The notes under the pieces were generated by a model. The model was not told where the DNA came from. It searched no databases and worked only from the letters and a program-made list of their open reading frames with translations. This document shows, in pieces, positions 1-7,625 of a DNA stretch of 51,895 nucleotides; position 1 is the stretch's first letter, and every line of letters begins with the position of its first letter. Source of the DNA: an uncultured Planctomycetota bacterium (GTDB lineage Bacteria > Planctomycetota > Planctomycetia > Pirellulales > Thermoguttaceae); contig ONGM01000076.1 in assembly GCA_900317365.1 (NCBI GenBank), forward strand, positions 1 through 51,895, given 5' to 3'. Position numbers and translations under genes: made by a program.

Positions 1-5
1 GCTTC

Positions 6-82
6 CCCCCGCCTATGGGGCGGGGGCGGCGCGTTGCGCCGGGAAAATCGCCCTTTGGGCGATGGACGCGCCTTTGGCGCGT
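6..82. repeat. Tandem array of four short perfect hairpins
   Basis: Four near-adjacent inverted repeats lie within 77 bases: stems 6-13/19-26 (8 bp, loop 5), 27-32/36-41 (6 bp, loop GTT), 47-53/57-63 (7 bp, loop TTT) and 66-72/76-82 (7 bp, loop TTT). Stems are very GC-rich and three loops are three bases long. Stem sequences differ, so this is repeated structure and not repeated sequence. It lies beyond the end of uppS and its terminator-like stem. It may continue to the left of the window. Function unknown; a small palindromic mobile repeat family or a structured non-coding RNA are both possible. Confidence 0.6.
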
Positions 83-154
83 TGGGGTTGGCTTCGCGTG
101 AGGCGTCGCTTTTCGATATTCGCGACTGTTTGTTTATATTGCGCCAAAATAATG

Positions 155-196
155 ACCGCCGGGACGACGCGGAAATCTCCTCGTCGTCCCGGCGGT
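155..196 (-). terminator. Long stem-loop after uppS, probable terminator
   Basis: Arms 155-169 and 182-196 are perfect 15-bp inverted repeats, and the inner bases GGA/TCC extend the stem around a four-base loop. Read on the minus strand, it lies 60 bases past the uppS stop and is followed by a T-rich ATTATTTT stretch. It probably ends the hisD-DUF1080-uppS operon. The T-tract is interrupted, so efficiency is uncertain. Confidence 0.6.
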
Positions 197-254
197 GTTC
201 AATGGTAAGCGCGTTCGTTAAAAAGGTTGCTTCGGCGTCATGATCGAAAGGCGG

Positions 255-1043
255 CTATTTTGCCGTAACGTCGCCGTATCGACGCTGGCGCGATTGATAC
301 GCGGCGATCGCCTCTTTTAATGTGTCGGGGGTGAAGTCGGGCCACAAGACGTCGGTAAACCAAAGTTCCGCGTAACTCAGTTGCCACAGGAGATAGTTGC
401 TTAGCCGTTTTTCTCCTCCGGAACGTATGAAGAGATCCGGGTCCGGCGCGTCGGAGTCGTAGAGCTTTTGGGCGAGATAATTCTCGGTAATAAGCTCTTC
501 AACGTTCGCAACGCCGGCGCGTTTGAGCGCCGCGTCGCGCGTCTCCTCGTTAAGAAGTTCCGAAACTATGGAGCGCACGGCGTCGACAAGCTCTTGACGC
601 GCGCCGTAATTGATCGCCAACGCCAACGTTAATCCCGTGTTATTCGCCGTAACGCGCACCGTCTCGTCCATTTCGCGCAAGGCGTCCGAAGGTATTCGAT
701 CGCGCCGTCCAACAATACGTAATCGAACGTTGTCGCGCACTAACTTGTCGCGCCGTTCAATCATGTATCCTTTGAGCAACGCCATGAGCGCCTCAATTTC
801 AATTTGAGGACGCTTCCAGTTCTCGTTCGACAGACAGTACAAAGTCAGACGCTTGACGCCTAAATCGGCGGCCGCTTCGACGATTTTTTCCACGACTTCG
901 GAGCCTTTGACGTGTCCTTCCGAACGCGGTAAACCTCGACGTTGCGCCCAACGACCGTTGCCGTCCATAACGATGGCGATGTGTTGCGGTACCGCGTTCG
1001 ACGCCGACGGCGCCAAAGGGTTAGGGGAGGCGTTATTGGACAT
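255..1043 (-). CDS. uppS: Isoprenyl transferase (undecaprenyl diphosphate synthase)
   Basis: Cytosolic cis-prenyltransferase that adds isopentenyl diphosphate units to farnesyl diphosphate to make undecaprenyl diphosphate, the lipid carrier for envelope polysaccharides. The 262 residues match the usual length (about 250). The signature MDGNGRWA sits at residues 26-33 with the metal-binding Asp at 27; LPRSEGHVKG follows and DLFIRSGGEKRLSNYLLWQ lies near the C-terminus, with the conserved RSGGE...R...NYLLWQ pattern. The first 20 residues are a Pro/Ala/Ser-rich extension. The ATG at 1043 has only a weak upstream AGG. It is the third gene of a minus-strand run after hisD and the DUF1080 gene, 39 bases after the latter, so co-transcription is likely. 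Identification is firm. Confidence 0.95.
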   Translation of the reverse strand: MSNNASPNPLAPSASNAVPQHIAIVMDGNGRWAQRRGLPRSEGHVKGSEVVEKIVEAAADLGVKRLTLYCLSNENWKRPQIEIEALMALLKGYMIERRDKLVRDNVRLRIVGRRDRIPSDALREMDETVRVTANNTGLTLALAINYGARQELVDAVRSIVSELLNEETRDAALKRAGVANVEELITENYLAQKLYDSDAPDPDLFIRSGGEKRLSNYLLWQLSYAELWFTDVLWPDFTPDTLKEAIAAYQSRQRRYGDVTAK

Positions 1044-1082
1044 GAAAACCTACCGATCTATTAGTTGTGGACGTTGTTAGGC

Positions 1083-1877
1083 TCAGTCGAAGGAACGAAT
1101 CCAGATATTGCGAAATCTTACGGGACACCCGTGGCCGCTCAGGACGATCGGCCCTTTCCCTTTCGGATGCTTGCCCGGAAGGTTGAAATGGTTTGTCGAG
1201 CCGTAAATCTCCTGATTGTTTTGGACCATAATTCCATTTTGAACGACGGTAATGCGCGGAGACGCAACGAGTTTGTCGCCGTCAAACTTGGCGGGTGTAA
1301 AGTAAATATCGTACGTTTGCCAGTTTCCGGCGGGAGTGCAAGCGTTGACGAGCGGCGGGGTCTGGCCGTATACGGAACCGCACGCGCCGTCCGGATAGTT
1401 GTTGATCTTGAAAGAATCGAAGATCTGGATTTCATACGCGCCGAGAAGACTGACGCCGTTGTTGCCCTGGTTCCCCCAGTCGCCTTCAAAATTCGCCGGG
1501 GAACACCATTCCAAATGCAATTGGAAAGCGCCGAACTTTTCTTTTGTCGCGAGGGGACCGGAAGTGCATTCGACAGTCTTATCGACGATTTTCCACTTCG
1601 TATCTTGCCATGCGTCGAGGTTTTCGCCGTTAAATAGCACAATAGCGTCGCTCGGCGGGGCAGGGAAGTACGTCGGCGGCGTCGGATTGAGCTTCTTCGG
1701 AATCGGACGACTCGGATCGTGAACGCGATATTGACTCCACGGCTGCAGCGGCGAATCGGAGTATCCGTAGGATTCGTTCTCATTCTTCGGAACGACGAGG
1801 TCGTGCGCCGTAATAACGGAAGGCGCGACGACGGCGATCGCTAAAATCAAGGACGTCAGAGCAAAACGTTTTTTCAT
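1083..1877 (-). CDS. Secreted DUF1080 protein (3-keto-disaccharide hydrolase family)
   Basis: 264 residues. The N-terminus (MKKRFALTSLILAIAV...) is a signal peptide ending near VITA-HD, so the product is exported. The body has the DUF1080/PF06439 hallmarks: IVLFNGENLDAW, then EWCSPANFEGDWGNQGNNGV, YEIQIFDSF, and the closing GPIVLSGHGCPVRFRNIWIR. The fold is a concanavalin-like beta-sandwich; members cleave 3-keto-glycosides or bind glycans, and planctomycetes carry many copies. I chose the ATG at 1877 because GGGAG lies 9 bases upstream and the signal peptide begins there; an in-frame start at 1937 would overlap hisD by 4 bases and bury the signal. It lies 56 bases after hisD in the same operon, though no metabolic link to histidine synthesis is evident. 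The substrate cannot be inferred. Confidence 0.85.
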   Translation of the reverse strand: MKKRFALTSLILAIAVVAPSVITAHDLVVPKNENESYGYSDSPLQPWSQYRVHDPSRPIPKKLNPTPPTYFPAPPSDAIVLFNGENLDAWQDTKWKIVDKTVECTSGPLATKEKFGAFQLHLEWCSPANFEGDWGNQGNNGVSLLGAYEIQIFDSFKINNYPDGACGSVYGQTPPLVNACTPAGNWQTYDIYFTPAKFDGDKLVASPRITVVQNGIMVQNNQEIYGSTNHFNLPGKHPKGKGPIVLSGHGCPVRFRNIWIRSFD

Positions 1878-1933
1878 GAAAGATTTCTCCCAGGAGGAGG
1901 GTTGATTGAGGAGGGGCGTTGAAACGGAAAATT

Positions 1934-3304
1934 TCAATCCCGATTTTGGGAGCGACGAATATCGACGCTTCCTCGGTGCGCGGTCAGACCTTCGACGGTC
2001 GCAATGCGGTGAACGTCGTCGGCGAGCGCGTCTAAACCTTGCTGATTAAAGCATAACAGACTATTGCCGCGAATAAAGTCGTTGCAAGTGAGCCCGCTGG
2101 AAAAGCGCGCCGAGCCGCTGGTCGGGAGAACGTGCGAAGGTCCGGCGGCGTAATCGCCGAGCGCGACCGGCGTGTAGTTTCCAAGGAAAATCGCGCCGGC
2201 GCAAGGAATCTTGTTCGCTAACTCTTCCGCATTCTGAGTCGCGATATGCAGATGCTCCGGCGCAATAAGGTTCGTCCACCGGCACGCCTCGTCCTGGTCG
2301 GAAGCGAGAATTACGGCGCCGAAGTTCTCCAGCGCCTGGCGCGCGAGGACGCCCCGCTCAATTTTATCGAGCGTTTCGTCGATCTTGTCGAGCGCGCGTC
2401 GCAACGTCTCCTCGTTCCACCCGATTAAAATGCTCGAACCGGGCGCGTGCTCCGCCTGGGCTAAGACGTCGTACGCGGTGTAATCGGCGCGCGTTGAATC
2501 GTCGACGATAACGACGACTTCGCTCGGACCCGCGATCGAATCAATATCGACGGCGCCAAAGACCTTTCGCTTCGCAAGCGCTACGAACATATTCCCCGGT
2601 CCGACGATTTTATCGACTCGTTCGATCGAGCCTGCGCCGTACGCAAACGCCGCGATCCCTTGCGCCCCGCCCATGCGATAGACTTCCTTTACGCCGAGTC
2701 GCGCGCACGTCGCAAGCATATATTTATTGTACGACCCGTTGGGAGTCGGCGGAGCCATAACGGCAATTTCTTTAACGCCGGCGACTTGCGCGGGGACAAC
2801 GGTCATGAGCACGGAGGAAGGATACGCGGCGGCGCCGCCGGGCACGCAGACGCCGACGCGGCGCAACGGCATATAACGTTGCGCGAGCCACCCGCCGTTG
2901 CGCTCGACTCGAACGGTCTTGTGAAGAATGGCGCGCTGGAACGTTTCTATATTGTTTCTGACGTCGTCGATCGCCTGAATAAATTCCGGCTCGACCGCGT
3001 CGACCGCCGCGCGCAACTCTTCTTCGGGAACGCGAATATCTTTTTCGAGGAGTTCCGCTTTGTCGATTCTTGCGGAGTATTCCAGTAAGGCTTCCATACC
3101 GCGTTTCGCAACGTTGTCGCAGACGACGTCGACGACTTCCGCAGGAGTGAGCGGCGCGCCGAAGATCTCGATCGTTCGTTGTTTTCCGGCTTCGCTTACG
3201 ATATTGCCTTTAAGGCTGAGTTTATCGCGTAAAGCGTTGATTTTCGTTTGAACGTCGTCTTTTCTGGCGTCGATCCAAGTGATTTTTAAGTCTGTTTCGC
3301 TCAT
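1934..3304 (-). CDS. hisD: Histidinol dehydrogenase
   Basis: Catalyses the last two steps of histidine synthesis, oxidising L-histidinol through histidinal to histidine with 2 NAD+ and Zn2+. The 456 residues fit the family (about 430) with a modest N-terminal extension. Recognisable motifs in order: GGWLAQRYMPLRRVGVCVPG, YPSSVLMTVVPAQVAGV, RMGGAQGIAAFAYG, KIVGPGNMFVALAK, DSIAGPSEVVVI, APEHLHIAT (catalytic Glu-His) and GPSHVLPTSGSARFSSGL. No other his genes are present, so the pathway is scattered in this genome. It is the first gene of the minus-strand operon, with a good promoter at 3397-3425 and a leader of about 85 bases that contains an 8-bp inverted repeat (3343-3350/3360-3367). Confidence 0.97.
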   Translation of the reverse strand: MSETDLKITWIDARKDDVQTKINALRDKLSLKGNIVSEAGKQRTIEIFGAPLTPAEVVDVVCDNVAKRGMEALLEYSARIDKAELLEKDIRVPEEELRAAVDAVEPEFIQAIDDVRNNIETFQRAILHKTVRVERNGGWLAQRYMPLRRVGVCVPGGAAAYPSSVLMTVVPAQVAGVKEIAVMAPPTPNGSYNKYMLATCARLGVKEVYRMGGAQGIAAFAYGAGSIERVDKIVGPGNMFVALAKRKVFGAVDIDSIAGPSEVVVIVDDSTRADYTAYDVLAQAEHAPGSSILIGWNEETLRRALDKIDETLDKIERGVLARQALENFGAVILASDQDEACRWTNLIAPEHLHIATQNAEELANKIPCAGAIFLGNYTPVALGDYAAGPSHVLPTSGSARFSSGLTCNDFIRGNSLLCFNQQGLDALADDVHRIATVEGLTAHRGSVDIRRSQNRD

Positions 3305-3396
3305 CTCTTTCGCTCGCTTTCTTTATGCGTTCCCACGCGGAGGTAGAAAACGTTTTCGTTTTTCTACGTCTTGCGCCGCGTTTTGACGATAAGTAC

Positions 3397-3425
3397 AGTA
3401 TAAGCGTCGCCCTTAATTTTGTCGA
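3397..3425 (-). promoter_or_regulatory. Predicted sigma70 promoter of hisD operon
   Basis: On the minus strand, TCGACA (3420-3425) is separated by 17 bases from TATACT (3397-3402). Each hexamer matches consensus at five of six positions. Transcription would start near 3390, giving an 85-base leader before hisD. Confidence 0.6.
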
Positions 3426-3441
3426 GCGCTTGGCCCTTTTT

Positions 3442-3464
3442 TACGCTCGGCGCATACGAGCGTA
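3442..3464. promoter_or_regulatory. Perfect inverted repeat upstream of the zinc-ribbon gene
   Basis: TACGCTCG at 3442-3449 and CGAGCGTA at 3457-3464 form an 8-bp perfect inverted repeat with a 7-base centre, 38 bases before the start at 3503. It overlaps a weak candidate promoter (TTGGCC at 3430-3435, 17 bases, CATACG at 3453-3458), so it could be an operator or a leader hairpin. Only the symmetry is seen; the role is inferred. Confidence 0.3.
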
Positions 3465-3502
3465 GTCGACGTTTTCGACGGTTTGACGAATGAGGAGTTC
3501 CT

Positions 3503-5827
3503 ATGAAAGATAACGCGTTGCGAGTCGTCTGCCCTTCCTGCGAGGCGTGGTTCGAAGTCGACGATCCCCAGCTCCTCGGTCAAATCATACCGTGTCCGAA
3601 ATGCGGCGGGATGATGTTAATCGCCGCCGAGGACGTCGTTGAAGAAACCGTCGTGGAAACCGGATCCGGAAACGAAGAGCCCGACGAGTCGGAGCCGAGC
3701 GCGGCGAATGAGAACCGCGACGATCTCCCCGCCGCAGGGAACGAGTCTCCGATAGACGGGGACGAGGTTCCGAACGAATTCGAAGAGGCGGACGAGGAGC
3801 TTTTGCGCAACGAGCGCGACCGTCGCCGCGCGTCGCGCGCGCTCGCCGTTACGCTCGGACTTTTTTCCGCCGTCGTCTTCGCCTTTGTTCTGACGTTTAT
3901 CGTTCGATATCGCGACACGCCGGAAGTCCCCGCGCCGAAGCCGCGCGCGACGAGCGCTGAAACCGCGTCGGAACAAGGCGGCTCGGAGTCTTCCGCGTCC
4001 CCTGTCGCGCCGGGGTCGGAATCGTCTCCCGAGGCCGAGAGCGCGGCGCCTGACGCGGAACCGAAGAGCGAGGCGCCCGAGACCGAGGCGGAAGGCGAGG
4101 CGAGCGTTGCGGACGTCGAGCAAGGCGCCGAATCGGAGGAAGGCGAGACCGCCGCCGACGCGTCTGAAAACGATTCGGAAAACGCGTCGGAAACGGAGAC
4201 GACGGACGATTTGAACGCGGAAAACGCGGAAAACGCGGAGTCGGCGCCCGAAGACGAACTCTTAACGGAGGTCGGACTTGACGAGGACGTCGCGGAGGCG
4301 GGCTCCGAGGATTCATGGGAAGAAGAGGAGCTTAAGAGTCTCGACGAGTCAGGGGAACCGACCGTCGAGTTCAATAAGGAGGAGTTCGATAAAGCCAATT
4401 CCTCGCATGAAGGCGAGGCGGAGGAAACGGCGCCGGAGGACGATTGGAGCGAGGTTGCGTCGACGACGGATATTTCGTCTCAAACGGCGTTTCCAATTTT
4501 AAAAGGGGAGCCGCGAACGATCGACGTCAACGCGCGTTTGGCATTGCGCGTTAAGTCGATAACATTTCCGAAGTCGCCGGCGGCGTCGGTTCGTTTACTT
4601 TCGGAGTTAGTCGACGTGCCGATAGAGTTCGACCTCGACGAGTTCTCTTTGCTTCGAGCGTCGACGGAACGGACGCTCGATCTCAAATTGGACGACGTCG
4701 ACGTTGAGACGGCGCTCAATAAGCTGGCGGAGCATTTGCGTTGGAAGATCGACAAGCAGGAGGATCGAGTCGTTATACGTTCCGCAGACGACGATTGGAC
4801 GCCGGTTGAGGAACGATACGACGTATCCGACCTCCTCGGGCTTTCGGCGCCGGTTCTTTTTACCGACGAGGTTGCGGAGACGACCGACTTCAAAGGTCTA
4901 GGAACCGCGAAGACGACGCCTGAGGTCGCGCTTGAAATGGCGAACGTTCTGACGCCGATAACCGGCGACGACGCGTCGGCGTCGACGTCGATCGAAGGAA
5001 CCGAGATCGTTGCGCGTCGCAACGCGGTCGATCGCAAGAATCTCGAACTTCTCTGGGAACGCGTTCGCGCGATGAAGAACGTTCCTTCGAAGTCGTCGGA
5101 ACCGATTGAATCAATTGTTCCGGAGCATTTAGGGTGGCTTGCGCTCTCGCGCACGACGTCTTTCAATCTTCTGAAGCCGATTTCCCTGCAACAAGCGATC
5201 GAGACGCTGGAAAATAAGTTCCGATTTCTCGCGTTGTGGGACGACGCCACCTTAAACGTCGCCGGGGTGGGGCGCGGTTCCACGACTTTGGCGCGCATCA
5301 ATTCCGCCACGCTCGATCAGACGCTCTACGATTTGCTCGAACCGCTCAAATTAACGTACGTGATTCTCGACGAGAAGTTGATCCTCATAACGACGAAGGA
5401 GAAGGCGGAGACGTATAAAACGGTGGAGATTCACGAATTCTCCGGGTTGACCAACGCGTCGAAGAAGCCTAAGGACGCGCTGAAAGCGACGATCGAAATG
5501 ACGTCGGTCGTCGCGCCGGAAAGTTGGAACGAGGACGCCGCGATTTGGATCGACTTTGAGTCGGAAAGGTGGCTCGTTCGTCAATCGCAGCCGGTTCAAC
5601 GAGAAATTCGTCGTTGGGTATCGGAACACAAGACGTCGAAATCGCGCGGTAAGTCGCCAAGCGCGTCGCGCGGAGAAAGCGAGTCGATCGGCGCCGAGCA
5701 ATCGAGCGACGTAGAAACCGAGGAGGCGCCCGAATCGGAATCGAACGAAAACGCGTCTGATTTTGAGGACGAGCTTGGCGTCGAACTTGGGGGCGAAGGG
5801 GACGAACTCGACGCGCCTGAAGAGTAG
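3503..5827 (+). CDS. Zinc-ribbon membrane protein with acidic linker and two STN-like domains
   Basis: 774 residues, start supported by GAGGAG 6 bases upstream. Residues 1-40 form an MJ0042-type zinc ribbon with CPSC at 10-13 and CPKC at 31-34. A single membrane helix lies at about 112-134, after an Arg-rich cytoplasmic flank (RDRRRASRA). Residues 140-340 are a low-complexity Glu/Asp/Ser/Ala linker. Two segments, about 350-440 and 550-635, resemble the secretin/TonB short N-terminal (STN) fold: each has a hydrophobic strand, a helix such as TLDQTLYDLLEPLKLTYV, and a final strand such as LILITT. The tail is again acidic. Topology is inferred as ribbon inside, STN domains outside. No secretin barrel is present. 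I do not know a named family for this arrangement. It may sense or scaffold at the envelope; function unknown. A separate promoter precedes the next gene. Confidence 0.75.
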   Translation: MKDNALRVVCPSCEAWFEVDDPQLLGQIIPCPKCGGMMLIAAEDVVEETVVETGSGNEEPDESEPSAANENRDDLPAAGNESPIDGDEVPNEFEEADEELLRNERDRRRASRALAVTLGLFSAVVFAFVLTFIVRYRDTPEVPAPKPRATSAETASEQGGSESSASPVAPGSESSPEAESAAPDAEPKSEAPETEAEGEASVADVEQGAESEEGETAADASENDSENASETETTDDLNAENAENAESAPEDELLTEVGLDEDVAEAGSEDSWEEEELKSLDESGEPTVEFNKEEFDKANSSHEGEAEETAPEDDWSEVASTTDISSQTAFPILKGEPRTIDVNARLALRVKSITFPKSPAASVRLLSELVDVPIEFDLDEFSLLRASTERTLDLKLDDVDVETALNKLAEHLRWKIDKQEDRVVIRSADDDWTPVEERYDVSDLLGLSAPVLFTDEVAETTDFKGLGTAKTTPEVALEMANVLTPITGDDASASTSIEGTEIVARRNAVDRKNLELLWERVRAMKNVPSKSSEPIESIVPEHLGWLALSRTTSFNLLKPISLQQAIETLENKFRFLALWDDATLNVAGVGRGSTTLARINSATLDQTLYDLLEPLKLTYVILDEKLILITTKEKAETYKTVEIHEFSGLTNASKKPKDALKATIEMTSVVAPESWNEDAAIWIDFESERWLVRQSQPVQREIRRWVSEHKTSKSRGKSPSASRGESESIGAEQSSDVETEEAPESESNENASDFEDELGVELGGEGDELDAPEE

Positions 5828-5839
5828 CGAAAAGTTCTA

Positions 5840-5869
5840 TTGCGTAAGAACGTCGAATTTTGGTATAGT
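5840..5869 (+). promoter_or_regulatory. Predicted sigma70 promoter
   Basis: TTGCGT (5840-5845), an 18-base spacer and TATAGT (5864-5869) lie just after the stop of the preceding gene and 57 bases before the ATG at 5927. Confidence 0.5.
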
Positions 5870-5926
5870 TCCGCCGAGATCTTCTTCTCGCGAGATTACT
5901 TGGCATTTTGATATACGGTGGATACT

Positions 5927-7018
5927 ATGCGATTGGCGCTTCACGCATTGTTTTGCAATGATCGGGACTTTTCCGACGACGGCGTCCGAAAACGCGCCCA
6001 GATAGAAAAAGATCTGAGGAATAACGAGCGTAGCGCCGAATTCTTTCGGAAACTGCGGTTGGCGGCGTCCGATCCGAATTTGAAAGCGCCGGAGATTTTT
6101 TCGCCGGAGGTCTACCCGGATCCGAACGTCGTCGCGGAATATCTCGACTGCCAACTTGAATCTTCCGCCGTCGCGACGGACTATGAGAACGCGTGTCTCA
6201 ATTCGCCGGAAATGCTCGCCGAAGTCGGGGATTGTTACGACGTTCTTACGAATAAATTGCCGCAGCAGATCGATCCGCCTAAGAATTGTCGCAGACGACT
6301 TTACGCGCTTGCGTATCAAGACTTGGACGCGCCGGTTGAAGATCTTCCCGAGCCGGTCGAAGAACTTCGCGCGCCGCGCGACGTCGTTGAGTCGGCGCCG
6401 GAAGAGACCTGGCGCTTCGAACGCGAAGAGTCGCCTGCGGCGTTCGAGCGAGTTCTCGACTCCGAACGATTCGTCGTGGAAGACGTCGAGACGGTCGCGA
6501 GTAGCGCCGCAAGTAGCAAACCGAGTCAGCGCCGCAGATCGTCGACTAAATCTGACCCTAAATCTGACGAGGAACTCAAAGAAAAGCCGAAGACGCGAAC
6601 CCGGACGGAGAAATCGAAATTAGGACTTGGTTTGAAATCGATTTTGGCGCTTTTTGTCGTTTTGGGCGCCGCGCGACTCTCTTTCAATCTTCGCGCGCTT
6701 AATTCGGACGAGTCGCCGAATCCCGTCGCAACGAGCTCGCCTGTCTTGGAACCGTCCGCAGACTTTGAAGAGGAGACCGACGTCTCGGTTACGTCCAACT
6801 TCACGCCGTTCTCCGATCAGCTCGTTTCCGCAGAGGACGAGCCTTACGAAGGCGAATTCCCCAGTAACGCGCCGAACGTTTCGGCGCCGCCCAAAATCGC
6901 GTCGAGACCTGAGGACGAGGGAGCGCCGGAATCGACGCCGTTGCGAGAAGGCTTGCGCGATCAGATTGATTTGCCGGAATCGAACAACGACGTTTTTTCG
7001 CGTGGGAACGTGTTCTGA
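5927..7018 (+). CDS. Single-pass membrane protein with planctomycete anti-sigma-like N-terminus
   Basis: 363 residues. Residues about 40-100 contain DPNVVAEYLDCQLES and LNSPEMLAEVGDCYDVLTNK, which match from memory a domain in many planctomycete membrane proteins that resembles a zinc-less anti-sigma-factor fold. A Pro/Glu/Arg-rich linker follows, then a basic stretch (RRRSSTKS, KPKTRTRTEKSKLG), one membrane helix at about 235-250 (LKSILALFVVLGAARLSF) and an acidic, Ser/Pro-rich outer tail. An in-frame GTG at 5918 is possible, but the ATG at 5927 has GGTGG 5 bases upstream. No sigma factor is adjacent. Convergent with the next gene, only 20 bases apart. Its partner and function are unknown; it could cooperate with the zinc-ribbon protein just upstream, which has the same one-helix design. 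Confidence 0.7.
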   Translation: MRLALHALFCNDRDFSDDGVRKRAQIEKDLRNNERSAEFFRKLRLAASDPNLKAPEIFSPEVYPDPNVVAEYLDCQLESSAVATDYENACLNSPEMLAEVGDCYDVLTNKLPQQIDPPKNCRRRLYALAYQDLDAPVEDLPEPVEELRAPRDVVESAPEETWRFEREESPAAFERVLDSERFVVEDVETVASSAASSKPSQRRRSSTKSDPKSDEELKEKPKTRTRTEKSKLGLGLKSILALFVVLGAARLSFNLRALNSDESPNPVATSSPVLEPSADFEEETDVSVTSNFTPFSDQLVSAEDEPYEGEFPSNAPNVSAPPKIASRPEDEGAPESTPLREGLRDQIDLPESNNDVFSRGNVF

Positions 7019-7038
7019 TCGTCGGTGATCCGTCGCGG

Positions 7039-7422
7039 TTACTCGTCGAAGTCTTGCGCCGTTTCGCCTTCTTCGCGCTTGGACGCGACGGCGTCGAGCG
7101 CGTTGCGTCGCAATTCTTCTTCGATTTCGTCGGCGACCATTCGCACAAAAGCGATTTGCTCTTCGTTGAGTCCGTCGTAGTAGAGCGTCTTATAGCGTCC
7201 GTACGCCTCCGGGATCTGGGATTCCGTCAACGCGTAGTCCCAGTTTAAATCGCAAAGGTCGTAAAAATGATTCTCGACGACCGATTTGAGCGTGTTGAAA
7301 ACAATCGGAATCCAAACGCCGTCCTTTATTAATAGATCGAAAGATTCCGAATCGACGTCGCGATACGACATAGGGTTTTTGAGTATTAGAACTTCTTTGG
7401 ACGAACTTGTCGTTTCACTCAT
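7039..7422 (-). CDS. Small conserved-looking hypothetical protein, 127 aa
   Basis: A 127-residue acidic soluble protein with no signal peptide or membrane helix. The central part is rich in aromatic residues (VENHFYDLCDLNWDYAL, YGRYKTLYYDG) and the rest is predicted helical (EEQIAFVRMVADEIEEELRR), ending in an acidic tail. I do not recognise the family. Support for a real gene: the reading frame has non-shadow amino acid composition, GGAGG lies 13 bases before the ATG, and a well-formed promoter (7449-7476) points at it. It is convergent with the anti-sigma-like gene and divergent from the giant fusion gene. Confidence 0.65.
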   Translation of the reverse strand: MSETTSSSKEVLILKNPMSYRDVDSESFDLLIKDGVWIPIVFNTLKSVVENHFYDLCDLNWDYALTESQIPEAYGRYKTLYYDGLNEEQIAFVRMVADEIEEELRRNALDAVASKREEGETAQDFDE

Positions 7423-7448
7423 AGGATTTCCGCGCCTCCTTTTTTCTC

Positions 7449-7476
7449 AGTATATCTGACTTCAACGAGTTTTCAA
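7449..7476 (-). promoter_or_regulatory. Predicted sigma70 promoter of the 127-aa gene
   Basis: On the minus strand, TTGAAA (7471-7476), a 16-base spacer and TATACT (7449-7454) lie 27 bases before the start at 7422. It forms a divergent pair with the promoter at 7502-7530. Confidence 0.6.
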
Positions 7477-7501
7477 CCCGTCGCGCTTTTGCCTTTTTTT
7501 A

Positions 7502-7530
7502 TTGAAAAGCGCAGACGTTTCGTATATAAT
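7502..7530 (+). promoter_or_regulatory. Predicted sigma70 promoter of the giant fusion gene
   Basis: TTGAAA (7502-7507), exactly 17 bases, then TATAAT (7525-7530), one of the best matches in the window. Transcription would begin near 7537, giving a leader of about 90 bases before the ATG at 7626. An 8-bp inverted repeat (GCGCTTTT/AAAAGCGC, about 7484-7512) overlaps the -35 element and might modulate it. Confidence 0.7.
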
Positions 7531-7625
7531 CGACGAGGAGTCGGCGCGCGAAAGGTTGCGAAAGTTTTCCCTTGCGTTCCGACGAACCGGATAGATCGTA
7601 TACGTCGTATTTCGAGAGCGCCATT

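Noticed and set aside
6..82. CRISPR array at the left edge
   Set aside because: There are no direct repeats with unique spacers; the units are different inverted repeats of 15-21 bases.
34..243. 69-codon open frame on the plus strand across the hairpin array
   Set aside because: It runs through the mini-hairpins and the 15-bp stem, has no ribosome-binding site and no protein-like composition.
3580..4398. Long antisense frame of Ser-rich composition opposite the acidic linker
   Set aside because: It is the reverse reading of Glu/Asp/Ser-rich GA-rich codons in a gene with strong domain evidence; no start signal.
3503..5827. Secretin (type II/III secretion outer membrane channel)
   Set aside because: Only STN-like modules are visible; the conserved secretin C-terminal domain is missing and the anchor is an N-terminal helix.
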